The notes under the pieces are model-generated. The model saw only the letters and a program-made list of their open reading frames with translations, did no database searches and was not told the origin of the DNA. The translations under genes and the position numbers were made by a program. DNA of 64,000 nt from DASPUH01 sp964518505 (GTDB lineage: Bacteria > Chloroflexota > Limnocylindria > Limnocylindrales > CSP1-4), in NCBI GenBank assembly GCA_964518505.1, contig CAZFGT010000006.1, positions 23,950 to 87,949 of the forward strand, written 5' to 3'. This document shows positions 8,584 through 16,846 of this stretch, piece by piece. The stretch's first letter is position 1, and each line of letters begins with the position of its first letter.

Positions 8584-10083
8584 ATGTCGGGTGAACCCAC
8601 CCCGCCGCCCCCGACCGCTCCCGACCCCGGAGCGCCGACGCCGCCGGGCTGGCGCCCGCCTGACTGGGACCGTCAGCCGTCCGAGACCGCGCGACCCGGC
8701 TGGGGGGCGCCAGCGGGACCGTGGGGCCCCCAGATCCCGCCCCAGCAGCCATCGGGGCGCGGGGGCACCCGGCCGTCGTGGTCGGACGGGACGTTCGTGG
8801 TCGTCGTCGTGCTGCTCCTGGTGGCCTTCGTCTCGGGCATCGCCATCGACCGTACCGCCTTCAGTGGCGGCTCCGCCGTCGCACCGGCGCCCACGCCCTC
8901 GGGCTCCGCCGTCGCGGGGGCCACGATCGGGCCCGGCGTCACCCTGCCGCCCGACCTGCCGGCCAACTTCGGCCTCTTCTGGCAGGCCGTGGACCTCATC
9001 CGCCAGCACTACGTGGACCAGACCAAGGTCGACCAGCAGGCCATCACCTATGGGGCGATCACCGGCCTGGTCGATGCCCTCGGCGACCCGGGCCACACGA
9101 CCTTCCTGACGCCCGACGACGTCAAGAGCGAACAGGACGCCCTGAACGGCACGATCGTGGGCATCGGCGTCTTCCTGGGCCAGCCGTCGGGCAGTGGCGG
9201 CGGCCTCATCATCCAGTCGGTCATCCAGGGCTCGCCGGCACAGGCCGCCGGCCTCCGTGCGCAGGACCAGATCATCGCCGTGGACGGCCACAGCGTGGAG
9301 AACGTGAGCGTCGATTCCGTGGCCAGCCTCATCCGTGGTGCGGCGGGCACGAAGGTGACCCTCACCATCCTGCCCAGCGGCTCGGGGTCGCCCAAGGACA
9401 TCACCATCACGCGTGCGGTGGTCACGGTGCCGGCCGTCGCCTGGCATCTGGTACCGGGCACGACCGACGCGCTGGTGAGCATCACCCAGTTCTCCGACAA
9501 GTCCGGGGCGCAGGTCAAGGCGGCCCTCCAGGCCGCCCAGGCCGCCGGCGCCAAGGGCTTCATCCTGGACCTGCGCGAAGACCCCGGGGGCCTCGTCGAC
9601 GAGGCCGTCACGACCGCCAGCCAGTTCCTCGCCAGCGGCACGGTCTACGTCCGCCAGACGGCCCAGGGGCAGCAGATCGACGTGCCCGTGAGCTCCGGCG
9701 GCGTCGCCACCCAGGCCCCGCTGGTCGTGCTCATCGACTACGGCACGGCCAGTTCGGCCGAGATCGTGGCCGGCGCGCTCCAGGACGCGGGCCGGGCCAA
9801 GGTCGTGGGGGTGCGCTCGTTCGGCACCGGCACCGTGCTCAACACCTTCATGTTGCCGGACGGTTCGGCCCTCCGGCTGGCCGTCGAGGAGTGGCTCACG
9901 CCCAAGGGGCGGCACATCTTCCCCGACGGCATCACGCCGGACGTGAAGGTGGACCTGCCGAGCGGCGGGTCGATCGTGACCCCCGATGCCCTGGCCGACA
10001 TGACCGCGGCGCAGCTGGCCGCCTCGGGCGACGCCCAACTGCTGGCGGCGTTGACCCAGCTCCAGTCGGGCGCCACGCCGTGA
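8584..10083 (+). CDS. S41 family carboxy-terminal processing protease with altered catalytic lysine
   Basis: A cytoplasmic Pro-rich tail (residues 1-65) and one transmembrane helix (about 70-88) anchor an extracellular enzyme. Then come the N-terminal S41 cap, a PDZ domain (about 190-280, with GIGVFLG and GLRAQDQIIAVDG) and the S41 core. The nucleophile region GTASSAEI keeps the expected Ser 390. In CtpA-type enzymes the general-base Lys lies 25 residues later in a GKG motif; here the motif is SFGTGTVL, with Thr 415. The rest of the family signature (LPDGSALRLAVEEWLTPKGRHI, GITPDV) is intact. Either a different base is used or the protein is a chaperone/scaffold. RBS GAGGAG precedes the ATG. 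The GNAT gene overlaps its stop (GTGA). Confidence 0.88.
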   Translation: MSGEPTPPPPTAPDPGAPTPPGWRPPDWDRQPSETARPGWGAPAGPWGPQIPPQQPSGRGGTRPSWSDGTFVVVVVLLLVAFVSGIAIDRTAFSGGSAVAPAPTPSGSAVAGATIGPGVTLPPDLPANFGLFWQAVDLIRQHYVDQTKVDQQAITYGAITGLVDALGDPGHTTFLTPDDVKSEQDALNGTIVGIGVFLGQPSGSGGGLIIQSVIQGSPAQAAGLRAQDQIIAVDGHSVENVSVDSVASLIRGAAGTKVTLTILPSGSGSPKDITITRAVVTVPAVAWHLVPGTTDALVSITQFSDKSGAQVKAALQAAQAAGAKGFILDLREDPGGLVDEAVTTASQFLASGTVYVRQTAQGQQIDVPVSSGGVATQAPLVVLIDYGTASSAEIVAGALQDAGRAKVVGVRSFGTGTVLNTFMLPDGSALRLAVEEWLTPKGRHIFPDGITPDVKVDLPSGGSIVTPDALADMTAAQLAASGDAQLLAALTQLQSGATP

Positions 10084-10763
10084 GCGATCCGGCCCCGTAC
10101 CTGAGCTACCCGCCGGAGCCCATGCCGGTCGCGCCGGTGACCCTGGAGGGCCGGCACGTGCGCCTCGAGCCCATGCGGCCGGAACACGTAGCGGCCCTCG
10201 CGGCCGCCTGCGCCGATCCGGTCATGTGGACCTACATGCCCCTCGACGGGTCCACGCCGGAGGGCATGGCGGCCATCGTGAAGGCGGCCGTTGAGGCGTC
10301 GGAGCGAGGCACCGAGCTGCCCTTCACGACGTTCGAGCGGGCCACCGGGCAGGTGGTCGGTGGCAGTCGCTACCTCAACATCGACCGGCTCAACCACCGC
10401 CTGGAGATCGGCTACACGTTCGTGGCGCCGCCGTGGCAGCGCAGCGCGGTGAACTCGGAAGCCAAGCTGCTGATGCTGGGCCACGCCTTCGAGCACCTGC
10501 GGGCCAACCGCGTCGAGCTGAAGACCGATGCCCTCAACGTGCAGTCCCGCACGGCCATCCTGGCCCTGGGGGCGGCCTTCGAGGGCATCTTCCGCAACCA
10601 CATGATCACGCGCCGCGGCCGGCTTCGCGACTCGGCGTACTACTCGATCACGGTCCAGGAGTGGCCGGCCGTGCGGGCCGGGCTGGAAGCGCGCCTGGCG
10701 CGCCATGCCGCTCCCGCGGCGGAGGGGTCAGCGCCGGATCAGCGGACCGCCACGACCCGGTAG
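10080..10763 (+). CDS. GNAT family N-acetyltransferase (RimJ/RimL type)
   Basis: Predicted acetyl-CoA-dependent N-acetyltransferase of 227 aa. PVTLEGRHVRLEPMRPEHVAALAAAC is the typical N-terminal strand-helix of the RimJ/RimL branch, and LEIGYTFVAPPWQRSAVNSEAKLLMLGHAF is the acetyl-CoA pyrophosphate region, with EL-KTDALNVQSRTAILALGA following. The GTG start overlaps the upstream TGA (GTGA), so translation is coupled to the S41 gene. Its 3' end overlaps the convergent GIY-YIG/GreA gene by 25 bp. The substrate is unknown. Confidence 0.87.
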   Translation: MSDPAPYLSYPPEPMPVAPVTLEGRHVRLEPMRPEHVAALAAACADPVMWTYMPLDGSTPEGMAAIVKAAVEASERGTELPFTTFERATGQVVGGSRYLNIDRLNHRLEIGYTFVAPPWQRSAVNSEAKLLMLGHAFEHLRANRVELKTDALNVQSRTAILALGAAFEGIFRNHMITRRGRLRDSAYYSITVQEWPAVRAGLEARLARHAAPAAEGSAPDQRTATTR

Positions 10764-11905
10764 GTGCGGGGACCGGCCGGCGTCGTGACGGTCACGACCT
10801 CGCCGGCTCGCCGGCCGAGCAGTGCCGCCCCGATGGGGGAGCGGTAGCTCAGGCGGCCCTCCGAAAGGCGCGCCTCGGCCGGATCGACCAGCTTGTAGGC
10901 GACCGGCTCCGGCGGCGCATCGGCCTCATCGATGACCTCGACCGTGGAGCCCACCCGGGCCAGGCCGTCGTCGGGCGATGCCTCTGACACGACGGCGCGA
11001 TCCAGGGTCGCCTGCAGCTGCTGGATGCGGCCCTCCAGGAACGACTGCTCCTCGCGAGCGGCCTGGTACTCCGCGTTCTCCCGCAGGTCGCCCAGCTCGC
11101 GGGCCGCCTTGACGCGGCCGATCACGTCGGGCCGCGTCGCATGCAGGTCGTGCAGCTCGGATCGCAGGCGCTCGTGGCCCTCGGCCGAAAGGAACACTTC
11201 GTTGGGCTGGTGGTGGCGTTGCGGGCCGGGCGCCCGCCGTGGCGAGCTCACGCCCTGGCGCGTCGGCGTGGTCGAGGCGCGGCGCGTGGCCGGCGACCCC
11301 GCCGACGAGCGGCGCACGCCGGTCGCTGGGGCCGGCACGACCGGGGCGGCCTTGGCGGCACCGGTGATGCCATGCGAACGGGCGCCGCTGCTGAGCGAGC
11401 GGAGGTTGGCGAAGGGCAGCGCCCCGGGCTGGCCGACCGCCTCGCCGAAGGCCGTCAGCAGGGCGTCCTCGTATTCCTCGGGCGCGTCGGTCACGGCCCA
11501 CCACACCCGCGCCTGGTCGTAGCCGTGCAGCGTCTTGAGCCAGTGGCCGCCGTGATGCGGGCCGTCGTCGCCGAGGGGCGTGGCCGCGTACTCGGCAAGG
11601 CGGCGGCGCAACGACTTGCTGCGGCCGATGTAGACCACCGTCTGCTCGGGCTGCCAGTAGGTTCCGAGGCGGGCCGCCAGGTCGTGCGGGGTCGGCACGG
11701 CGCCATCGAGCCGCAGCGTCGGCACGCGGGCCAGCCACTCGCGCAGGAGGTTGTGGTCGACGGGGATCGTCGGCTCGCTCGTCGGCCACTCGATGACGTA
11801 GACACCCGGCCGCGGCGTGGGCAGCGGCTGGCCGAACAGGAGCGGCCCGTCGGGCAGCAGACCCTGGCCGCGCAGCAGCTCAAGGGCCGGCAAGCGGGGA
11901 CTCAC
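10739..11905 (-). CDS. GIY-YIG nuclease domain fused to transcription elongation factor GreA
   Basis: A two-part 388-aa protein. Residues about 30-160 form a GIY-YIG-like domain: GVY at 34-36, YIG at 92-94, catalytic-type Arg in YIGRSKSLRRRL and a Glu in APEEYEDALL. The two halves of the GIY-YIG signature are separated by an unusual insert of about 55 residues. A Pro/Ala/Ser/Arg linker (about 170-235) leads to a complete GreA: the N-terminal coiled coil (about 240-310) with acidic-tip residues Asp 273 and Glu 276 in ELGDLRENAEY, and the FKBP-like C-terminal domain with RLSYRSPIGAALLGRRAGEVVTV. GreA normally makes stalled RNA polymerase cleave its own transcript. The GTG start overlaps the stop of the upstream MFS gene (GTGA), so it is the second gene of a leaderless operon. 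The joint function is unknown. Confidence 0.88.
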   Translation of the reverse strand: MSPRLPALELLRGQGLLPDGPLLFGQPLPTPRPGVYVIEWPTSEPTIPVDHNLLREWLARVPTLRLDGAVPTPHDLAARLGTYWQPEQTVVYIGRSKSLRRRLAEYAATPLGDDGPHHGGHWLKTLHGYDQARVWWAVTDAPEEYEDALLTAFGEAVGQPGALPFANLRSLSSGARSHGITGAAKAAPVVPAPATGVRRSSAGSPATRRASTTPTRQGVSSPRRAPGPQRHHQPNEVFLSAEGHERLRSELHDLHATRPDVIGRVKAARELGDLRENAEYQAAREEQSFLEGRIQQLQATLDRAVVSEASPDDGLARVGSTVEVIDEADAPPEPVAYKLVDPAEARLSEGRLSYRSPIGAALLGRRAGEVVTVTTPAGPRTYRVVAVR

Positions 11906-13227
11906 CGGCCCACCTTACCCGGCTCGAGGTCATCTGTCCGCCAGACGGCCGTCGTCGACGACCAGGAGGCCGAGACGTCCACCCGCGAGGCGGCGAAGAA
12001 ACGCGTCACGCCCGAGGCGAGGAACAGGGCCGCGAACGGCAGGTAGCCCAGCGGCGCGACCGCCAGCAGTCCAGCGTTGACGAGCTGCCCGCCGGTCGTG
12101 CCGGCCGCCGTGCCGGCGACGTAGCGGCCTTGGGCCACGAACCACTCCTCGCGGCCGACCAGGCGCAGGAGCCGCTCGTTGGCGGAGATCGTGCCGGCCG
12201 CCGCGCCCGCCGAGACGACGATCGCCACGAGACACAGGACCAGGCCCGACAACGGGTCGGCGGGGAACGCCAGCAGGCCGAGCAGCATCGAGCCGCCGCG
12301 CAGGAGGTAGGAGACGCGCAGCAGGCGCGACGATGAGCCGTGTCCCAGCCATCCGCCGACGATGGTGGACGTGACCAGCGACGCGCCGGCCCCCAGCGCG
12401 GTGAGGATGATGGCGAAGCTGGGGGGCTGGTGGAGCACGCTGATGGCGTAGATGGAGAGGTACGGGCCGAAGCCGGCGCCGAAGGCCGCGATGGTGATGA
12501 CCCGCACGAAACGGCCCAGGTCGGGGTTGGCCGCTCGTGGCGCCGGCGGCGCCGGGACCCGCACGCGGCCGGGCCGCGGCAGGCGAGCCAGGGCCCACAG
12601 CTCCAGCAGGCCGGCCGAGCCGCCGAGCAGGAACAGCAGGGCGTACACCAGCACGCCCGTGACGGGACTCAGGAGCTGCACCAGGAGCGCCGCCGGCAGC
12701 AGGAGCACGGCCCCCAGGCCGAGCGTGATGCCCATCACCCGTGGCGCCACGAAGCGGCGCTCCGGCTCGGCCAGGATGGCGCCGTACCATGCCAGCTGGT
12801 TCGCGCCGCCGATGGTGGTGGCGGCGCCGGCGACGGTCATGATCGCCGCGATGAGGCCGATGACGAGGCCCGTCGGGAGGAGGCCGACGGCGCTGCCCAG
12901 CGTCACGAGCGCCAGCCAGATGCCGCGCGTCTCGCCGGCCGCGGTGATGGCCAGCGTCACGCCGCGCAGGTTGCCATCGGTCCGCTCCAGCAGGCGGGGC
13001 ACGGCCAGCTGGGCCGCCGAGCCGCCGATGGGCAGCACCCCGATGAGGGTCGCCAGGGCCGGCGGCGCACCGAGGACGAGCAGCAGGGGGATGGTCAGGG
13101 CGGCATCGGCCAGCGAGGTGACCCCGGCCGCCCCCAGCCCGATGGTCAGGTAGCGCCGATATCGTTCGCCGCCGAAGGCGCGCCATTCATCCAGGCCGGA
13201 CCGGATGCCGGGACGAAGAGCGTGCAC
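11902..13227 (-). CDS. MFS transporter
   Basis: A 441-aa protein with about 12 hydrophobic helices and a central cytoplasmic basic/Pro loop near residue 225. No family-specific motif lets me name the substrate. It resembles uncharacterised MFS proteins that have lost the canonical DRxGRR loop. GTG 13227 is supported by TAGGCT 6 nt upstream. The stop overlaps the start of the GIY-YIG/GreA gene, which ties the two together translationally. Confidence 0.75.
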   Translation of the reverse strand: MHALRPGIRSGLDEWRAFGGERYRRYLTIGLGAAGVTSLADAALTIPLLLVLGAPPALATLIGVLPIGGSAAQLAVPRLLERTDGNLRGVTLAITAAGETRGIWLALVTLGSAVGLLPTGLVIGLIAAIMTVAGAATTIGGANQLAWYGAILAEPERRFVAPRVMGITLGLGAVLLLPAALLVQLLSPVTGVLVYALLFLLGGSAGLLELWALARLPRPGRVRVPAPPAPRAANPDLGRFVRVITIAAFGAGFGPYLSIYAISVLHQPPSFAIILTALGAGASLVTSTIVGGWLGHGSSSRLLRVSYLLRGGSMLLGLLAFPADPLSGLVLCLVAIVVSAGAAAGTISANERLLRLVGREEWFVAQGRYVAGTAAGTTGGQLVNAGLLAVAPLGYLPFAALFLASGVTRFFAASRVDVSASWSSTTAVWRTDDLEPGKVGR

Positions 13228-13233
13228 CCGTCA

Positions 13234-13239
13234 AGCCTA
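13234..13239 (-). promoter_or_regulatory. -10 box for leaderless MFS-GIY-YIG/GreA operon
   Basis: TAGGCT on the minus strand is followed by 6 nt and the GTG at 13227. It lies inside the end of the upstream GT87-like gene. Confidence 0.5.
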
Positions 13240-14061
13240 CTCTGCGGCGTGGGCGGCCCGGGCAGGGGCTGCTGCCAGGCGCGGGATGGCGGCGAGGATG
13301 GTCAGGGTGTTGAGGAAGAGGATCGGTGAGGCGAGGACCAGCGACGCCGGCACCGTCCAGCTGCGGTCGGTCCGCGCGCCCCACACGACGAGGATCACCG
13401 AGGCGACGAGCCGCACGGGGAAGAACCAGTCGCCGCCGCCCGAGCCGGACACCAGAAGGGCCACCCACGCCTGCCACGGGTCGGGCCACCACAGGTAGGA
13501 GATGGCCGCCAGCGCCGCGGCCAGGGCGGCCGCCACCAACCAGGCGCGCCACTGCCCGCGCACCACGAACCACAGCAGGCCGACCCCCGTGCTGACCTTC
13601 GTGAGCAGGGCGAGGGCCCACGCCGCGGGGTGGCGGAAGCCGATCACCACCATCAGCGCCAGAAGGGCGTTGATGTTGCCCTCCAGGACCTCCGGCACGC
13701 AGAGCAGCAGGCCGACCAGGTACCACACCGGCGGCAGCGGGCGCAGCAACCAGGCGAACACGGCGAGCATGGCGGCGGCCCACAGGCCGATGAAGAGATC
13801 GGCCGGCAGGTGGCCCAGCGGCCACAGGATCTCGGCGATGAGCGGCGCGTAGAGGAAGGCGTCGACGTGCCCCGGCGGGATGCTGTAGAGCGGATGCGTC
13901 CACGCCGCCCAGTACGCGTGCGAGTCCAGGCCCACCGAGGTCGCCGCCACGAGGATGTCGTAGTAGCCCACGAAGACGATGGCCACGACGGCGAGGGCAT
14001 GGCCGAGCAGGCGACGGGACGGGCCGCCGCTCCACCGCCGATGGACGAGCACTCGGTGCAT
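13237..14061 (-). CDS. GT87-like (DUF2029) membrane glycosyltransferase
   Basis: A 274-aa polytopic membrane protein with about eight hydrophobic segments. The pattern EVLEGNINALLALMVVIGF followed by WALALLTKVSTGVGLLWFV is typical of the GT-C polyprenol-phosphate-mannose-dependent family 87. An early extracytoplasmic Asp in GLDSHAYWAAW would be the catalytic-type acidic residue. Shorter than most GT87 enzymes (about 400 aa), so possibly a reduced family member. Likely role: adding a sugar to a lipid or cell-wall glycan outside the membrane. Confidence 0.7.
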   Translation of the reverse strand: MHRVLVHRRWSGGPSRRLLGHALAVVAIVFVGYYDILVAATSVGLDSHAYWAAWTHPLYSIPPGHVDAFLYAPLIAEILWPLGHLPADLFIGLWAAAMLAVFAWLLRPLPPVWYLVGLLLCVPEVLEGNINALLALMVVIGFRHPAAWALALLTKVSTGVGLLWFVVRGQWRAWLVAAALAAALAAISYLWWPDPWQAWVALLVSGSGGGDWFFPVRLVASVILVVWGARTDRSWTVPASLVLASPILFLNTLTILAAIPRLAAAPARAAHAAE

Positions 14062-14153
14062 CGGCGCAACTTTGGCAGGTCGGCCGGCCGCATCGCAGCC
14101 CGCGGCCGTACCGGTGCCGCACGGGACCTTCCGCGGGGGAGACCATGGGGCGC

Positions 14154-14181
14154 TTGAGGCCCTTCTCCCGGACGGTAGACT
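14154..14181 (+). promoter_or_regulatory. Promoter of the J-domain gene
   Basis: TTGAGG (14154-14159), 16-bp spacer, TAGACT (14176-14181). Predicted leader of about 33 nt ending in GGAGG. Confidence 0.45.
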
Positions 14182-14220
14182 TTGCCGGCGCCATCACGGG
14201 CGACGGGAGGGTGGAGGATC

Positions 14221-14793
14221 ATGGCCGACTCGGACGACGGGATCGATCCATACCGCGTCCTGCAGGTGGATCCCACGGCCGACCATGAGGTCATCCAGGC
14301 GGCCTACCGGGCGCTCGCGCGCCGCTTCCACCCCGACGTCGCGCCCGATCTCGAGATGGCCCGCCAGATGGCCGCCATCAACGCCGCGTTCGACCTCATC
14401 CGTGACGCCGACCGGCGGGCGGCGTACGACCGGGAACACGGCTACGGGACCCCGCCCCGACCGAACGGCGACCCGGCGGCGCCGCCCGCGCCCCCCGCCG
14501 CTCCACCGACCTCAGACGCGTCGTGGACCAGCAGCCGCCAGGGCGCCTCGTGGGAGGGCACCGCGGGACCGCCGCCCGGCCGGCCCAGTGGCAGCGTCTT
14601 GGACTTCGGCCGCTTCAAGGGCTGGTCCCTTGGCGAGATCGCGCGCGTCGACCCCGGCTATCTCACGTGGCTGGACGACCGGCGGGACGGGGCCCGCTAC
14701 CGCGCCGAGATCGACGAGATCCTGCACAAGATGAGCCTGCGCCGCCCGCCGCCCGCGGAGCGCAAGCGGGGTGGCCCCTTCCGCCGAAGCTGA
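14221..14793 (+). CDS. J-domain protein with ExoX-like C-terminal domain
   Basis: A 190-aa protein. Residues 8-65 are a J domain (YRVLQVDPTADHEVIQAAYRALARRFHPDV) with the HPD tripeptide at 37-39 that stimulates Hsp70 ATPase. A Pro/Ala linker follows, and residues about 135-180 (LDFGRFKGWSLGEIARVDPGYLTWLDD) match the small domain found at the C-terminus of exodeoxyribonuclease X-like proteins. No zinc domain or Gly/Phe-rich region is present, so it is not DnaJ itself. The ATG at 14221 is chosen for its GGAGG site 8 nt upstream. Its end is 2 bp from the convergent histidine-kinase stop. Confidence 0.85.
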   Translation: MADSDDGIDPYRVLQVDPTADHEVIQAAYRALARRFHPDVAPDLEMARQMAAINAAFDLIRDADRRAAYDREHGYGTPPRPNGDPAAPPAPPAAPPTSDASWTSSRQGASWEGTAGPPPGRPSGSVLDFGRFKGWSLGEIARVDPGYLTWLDDRRDGARYRAEIDEILHKMSLRRPPPAERKRGGPFRRS

Positions 14794-14795
14794 TC

Positions 14796-16142
14796 TCAGC
14801 CCGGCTTGCCTGATTCGGCCTGGAGCGTGTCGTCGCGAGCGGGTCGACCGCCACCCCCAAGGGGCAGGCTGACATGGAAGCGGGCGCCCTCCGCCGGTGA
14901 GCTCTCGACCGCGATCGTGCCGCCATGGCGGCGCACGATCCACGCGGCGATGGCCAGCCCCAGGCCGACCCCGCCCGGCGGGGCATCGGCGGCCCGCCAG
15001 AAGCGCTCGAAGACGTGGGCCCGATCCTCCGGCCGCACGCCAGGCCCCGCGTCGTCGACGGTCAGCTCGGCCTGCCGCCCGGACGTCGCCACCGCGACCT
15101 GCACCGCGGTGCCCGGCGGGCTGTGGCGGATGGCGTTGTCGGTGAGGATCGTCACCAGCTGGCGCAGGCGCACGGGGTCGCCGTCCAGCGTGGCGGGCGT
15201 GCCGTCGAGCACGAGGTGCACCTCGCGCTGGCGGGCCAGCGTGCCCAGGCCGTCGAGGGCAGTCGCGGCCACGTCGGCCAGGTCCACCGGGATGTGTTCG
15301 AGTTCGACCACGCCCGAGTCGGCCCGCGCGAGCAGCAGGAGGGACTCGACGAGGTCGGTCATGTGATCGACGGTGGCGCGCGCGTCGTCCACCGACTCGT
15401 GGAGCGTGGCGACGGTCTGCTCGGGGTGTCGCTGCAGGTGTTCCAGGTTGCCGCGCACCACGGCCAACGGCGTCCGCAGCTCGTGGCTGGCGTCAGCCGC
15501 GAACTCACGCTGGCGGCGCAACGACTCGCGGATCGGCACCAGCGCGCGCTGGGCGTACAGCGCGCCGCCGGCCAGCGAGAGGGCCACGGCCAGCAGCCCG
15601 CCGCCGACCAGCACGATCAGCAGGACCTGCATCGTGTTGACGTCGCCGCGGCGGTCGGCGATGACCTGCACGACGTAGGTCTGGCCCACGCTCGTGGTGA
15701 CCGGCGTGGTGAGCATGCGGATCGGTACGCCCAGCGTCAGTTCCTCATAGTCGGCCGTGCCGGTGCGCGCGGCCGCCACGGCCGTGCTGACCGGCAGGCC
15801 GGGGAACGCCGCCTCGCCGACGGGCCCGATGACGTTGTCGTCAGGGGCGATGACGATGGCGTACGTGCCCGAACTCGAGCCGCCCGTGGCGAAGCCCAGG
15901 AATCGCGCGCTGAGATCACCGGGTCGCTGCCCGGCGCTCTGGATCAGCGGCGCGATGGCGTTGGTGCGGCCGCTGAGCTGATCGTGCCCGGCCGCGGAGA
16001 GGGCCTGGTCCACGGTGAGGTAGACGGCGATCCCCAGGATGACCACGATGGCCAGGGTGATGGCCCCGCTCCACGCGACCAGGCGGAGCCGGACGCGGCG
16101 GAGCAGGCGCGCATCACCGTCCTGGTCGTGGCCGGCGGTCAC
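14796..16142 (-). CDS. Sensor histidine kinase of the MacAB-linked two-component system
   Basis: Membrane sensor of 448 aa, last gene of the 20843-to-14796 operon. Helix 1 is near residues 22-44, an extracytoplasmic sensor region spans about 45-172, helix 2 is about 173-196, and a short HAMP-like link follows. The H-box is EFAADASHELRTPLAVV with phospho-acceptor His 220, the N-box LTDNAIRHSPPG, G1 VDDAGPGV, the F-box VFERFWRA and G2 GGVGLGLAIA. All are intact, so it should be an active kinase for the response regulator that abuts it. Its GTG begins directly after the regulator TGA. The overall layout resembles the MprB/BaeS envelope-stress sensors. Confidence 0.92.
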   Translation of the reverse strand: MTAGHDQDGDARLLRRVRLRLVAWSGAITLAIVVILGIAVYLTVDQALSAAGHDQLSGRTNAIAPLIQSAGQRPGDLSARFLGFATGGSSSGTYAIVIAPDDNVIGPVGEAAFPGLPVSTAVAAARTGTADYEELTLGVPIRMLTTPVTTSVGQTYVVQVIADRRGDVNTMQVLLIVLVGGGLLAVALSLAGGALYAQRALVPIRESLRRQREFAADASHELRTPLAVVRGNLEHLQRHPEQTVATLHESVDDARATVDHMTDLVESLLLLARADSGVVELEHIPVDLADVAATALDGLGTLARQREVHLVLDGTPATLDGDPVRLRQLVTILTDNAIRHSPPGTAVQVAVATSGRQAELTVDDAGPGVRPEDRAHVFERFWRAADAPPGGVGLGLAIAAWIVRRHGGTIAVESSPAEGARFHVSLPLGGGGRPARDDTLQAESGKPG

Positions 16143-16820
16143 TCAGGCCTCCAGGAGGCGGTAGCCCACGCCGCGTTCGGTCTGGATGCGGGCGCCGGCC
16201 TGCGGGCCGAGACGCTCACGGAGCAGGTGGACGTAGGCGTCGACCGTGTTGGGCGTGACGGCTACGCCGGCCGGCCACGCCGCGTCGAGCAGGTTGTCGC
16301 GCGTCAGCACCTGGCCGGGATGGCGCAGGAAGCACTCCAGCAGGGCGAAGGCGCGCGGCGTCAGGGCCACCGGCCGCTCGGCGACGGTCACGAGGCGCTT
16401 GTGCTCGTCCAGGGCGATGGGCCCGCTGCGCAGGACCGGGGCGGGACGGGCCGCCCCTTCCGCCCGCCGGGTGAGGGCGCGCAGGCGGGCCGACAGCTCC
16501 TCGTAGGCGAAGGGCTTGACGAGGTAGTCGTCGGCCCCGGCGTCGAGGCCGCGCACCCGGTCGTTGATGGCATCACGCGCGGTGAGCATGATGATGGGCA
16601 CGCTCGAGCCGTCCCGTCGCAGCTCGCGTGCGACCTCGAAGCCGGAGCGGTCGGGCAGGCCGACGTCCAGGATGATGGCCTCCAGCAGGGAGCCGCCGGC
16701 GACCACGTCGAGGGCGCCCTCGGCGGTCGTGGCCAACTCGACCACGTGCCGATCCTCGCGGAGGAGGCGCAGCAGGAGGCGTCCCAGGCGTGGGTCGTCC
16801 TCGACGACGAGGAGGTGCAT
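16143..16820 (-). CDS. OmpR-family response regulator
   Basis: DNA-binding regulator of 225 aa, partner of the adjacent kinase. Receiver residues are complete: Asp 8/Asp 9, phospho-acceptor Asp 52 (LDVGLPD), Thr 80 and Lys 102 (VKPFAYEEL). The C-terminal winged helix runs from about 130, with ALTPRAFALLECFLRHPGQVLTRDNLLDAAW and VDAYVHLLRERLG. Such regulators bind direct repeats with an 11-bp period, and just such a repeat (CCTTCAG-N4-CCTTCAG) overlaps the -35 position of its own operon promoter at 20928-20945, which suggests positive autoregulation. The start ATG is 26 bp after the DUF5666-like gene. Confidence 0.94.
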   Translation of the reverse strand: MHLLVVEDDPRLGRLLLRLLREDRHVVELATTAEGALDVVAGGSLLEAIILDVGLPDRSGFEVARELRRDGSSVPIIMLTARDAINDRVRGLDAGADDYLVKPFAYEELSARLRALTRRAEGAARPAPVLRSGPIALDEHKRLVTVAERPVALTPRAFALLECFLRHPGQVLTRDNLLDAAWPAGVAVTPNTVDAYVHLLRERLGPQAGARIQTERGVGYRLLEA

Positions 16821-16846
16821 GGCGGGAGTGTGCGCTGTCTCCCGCG

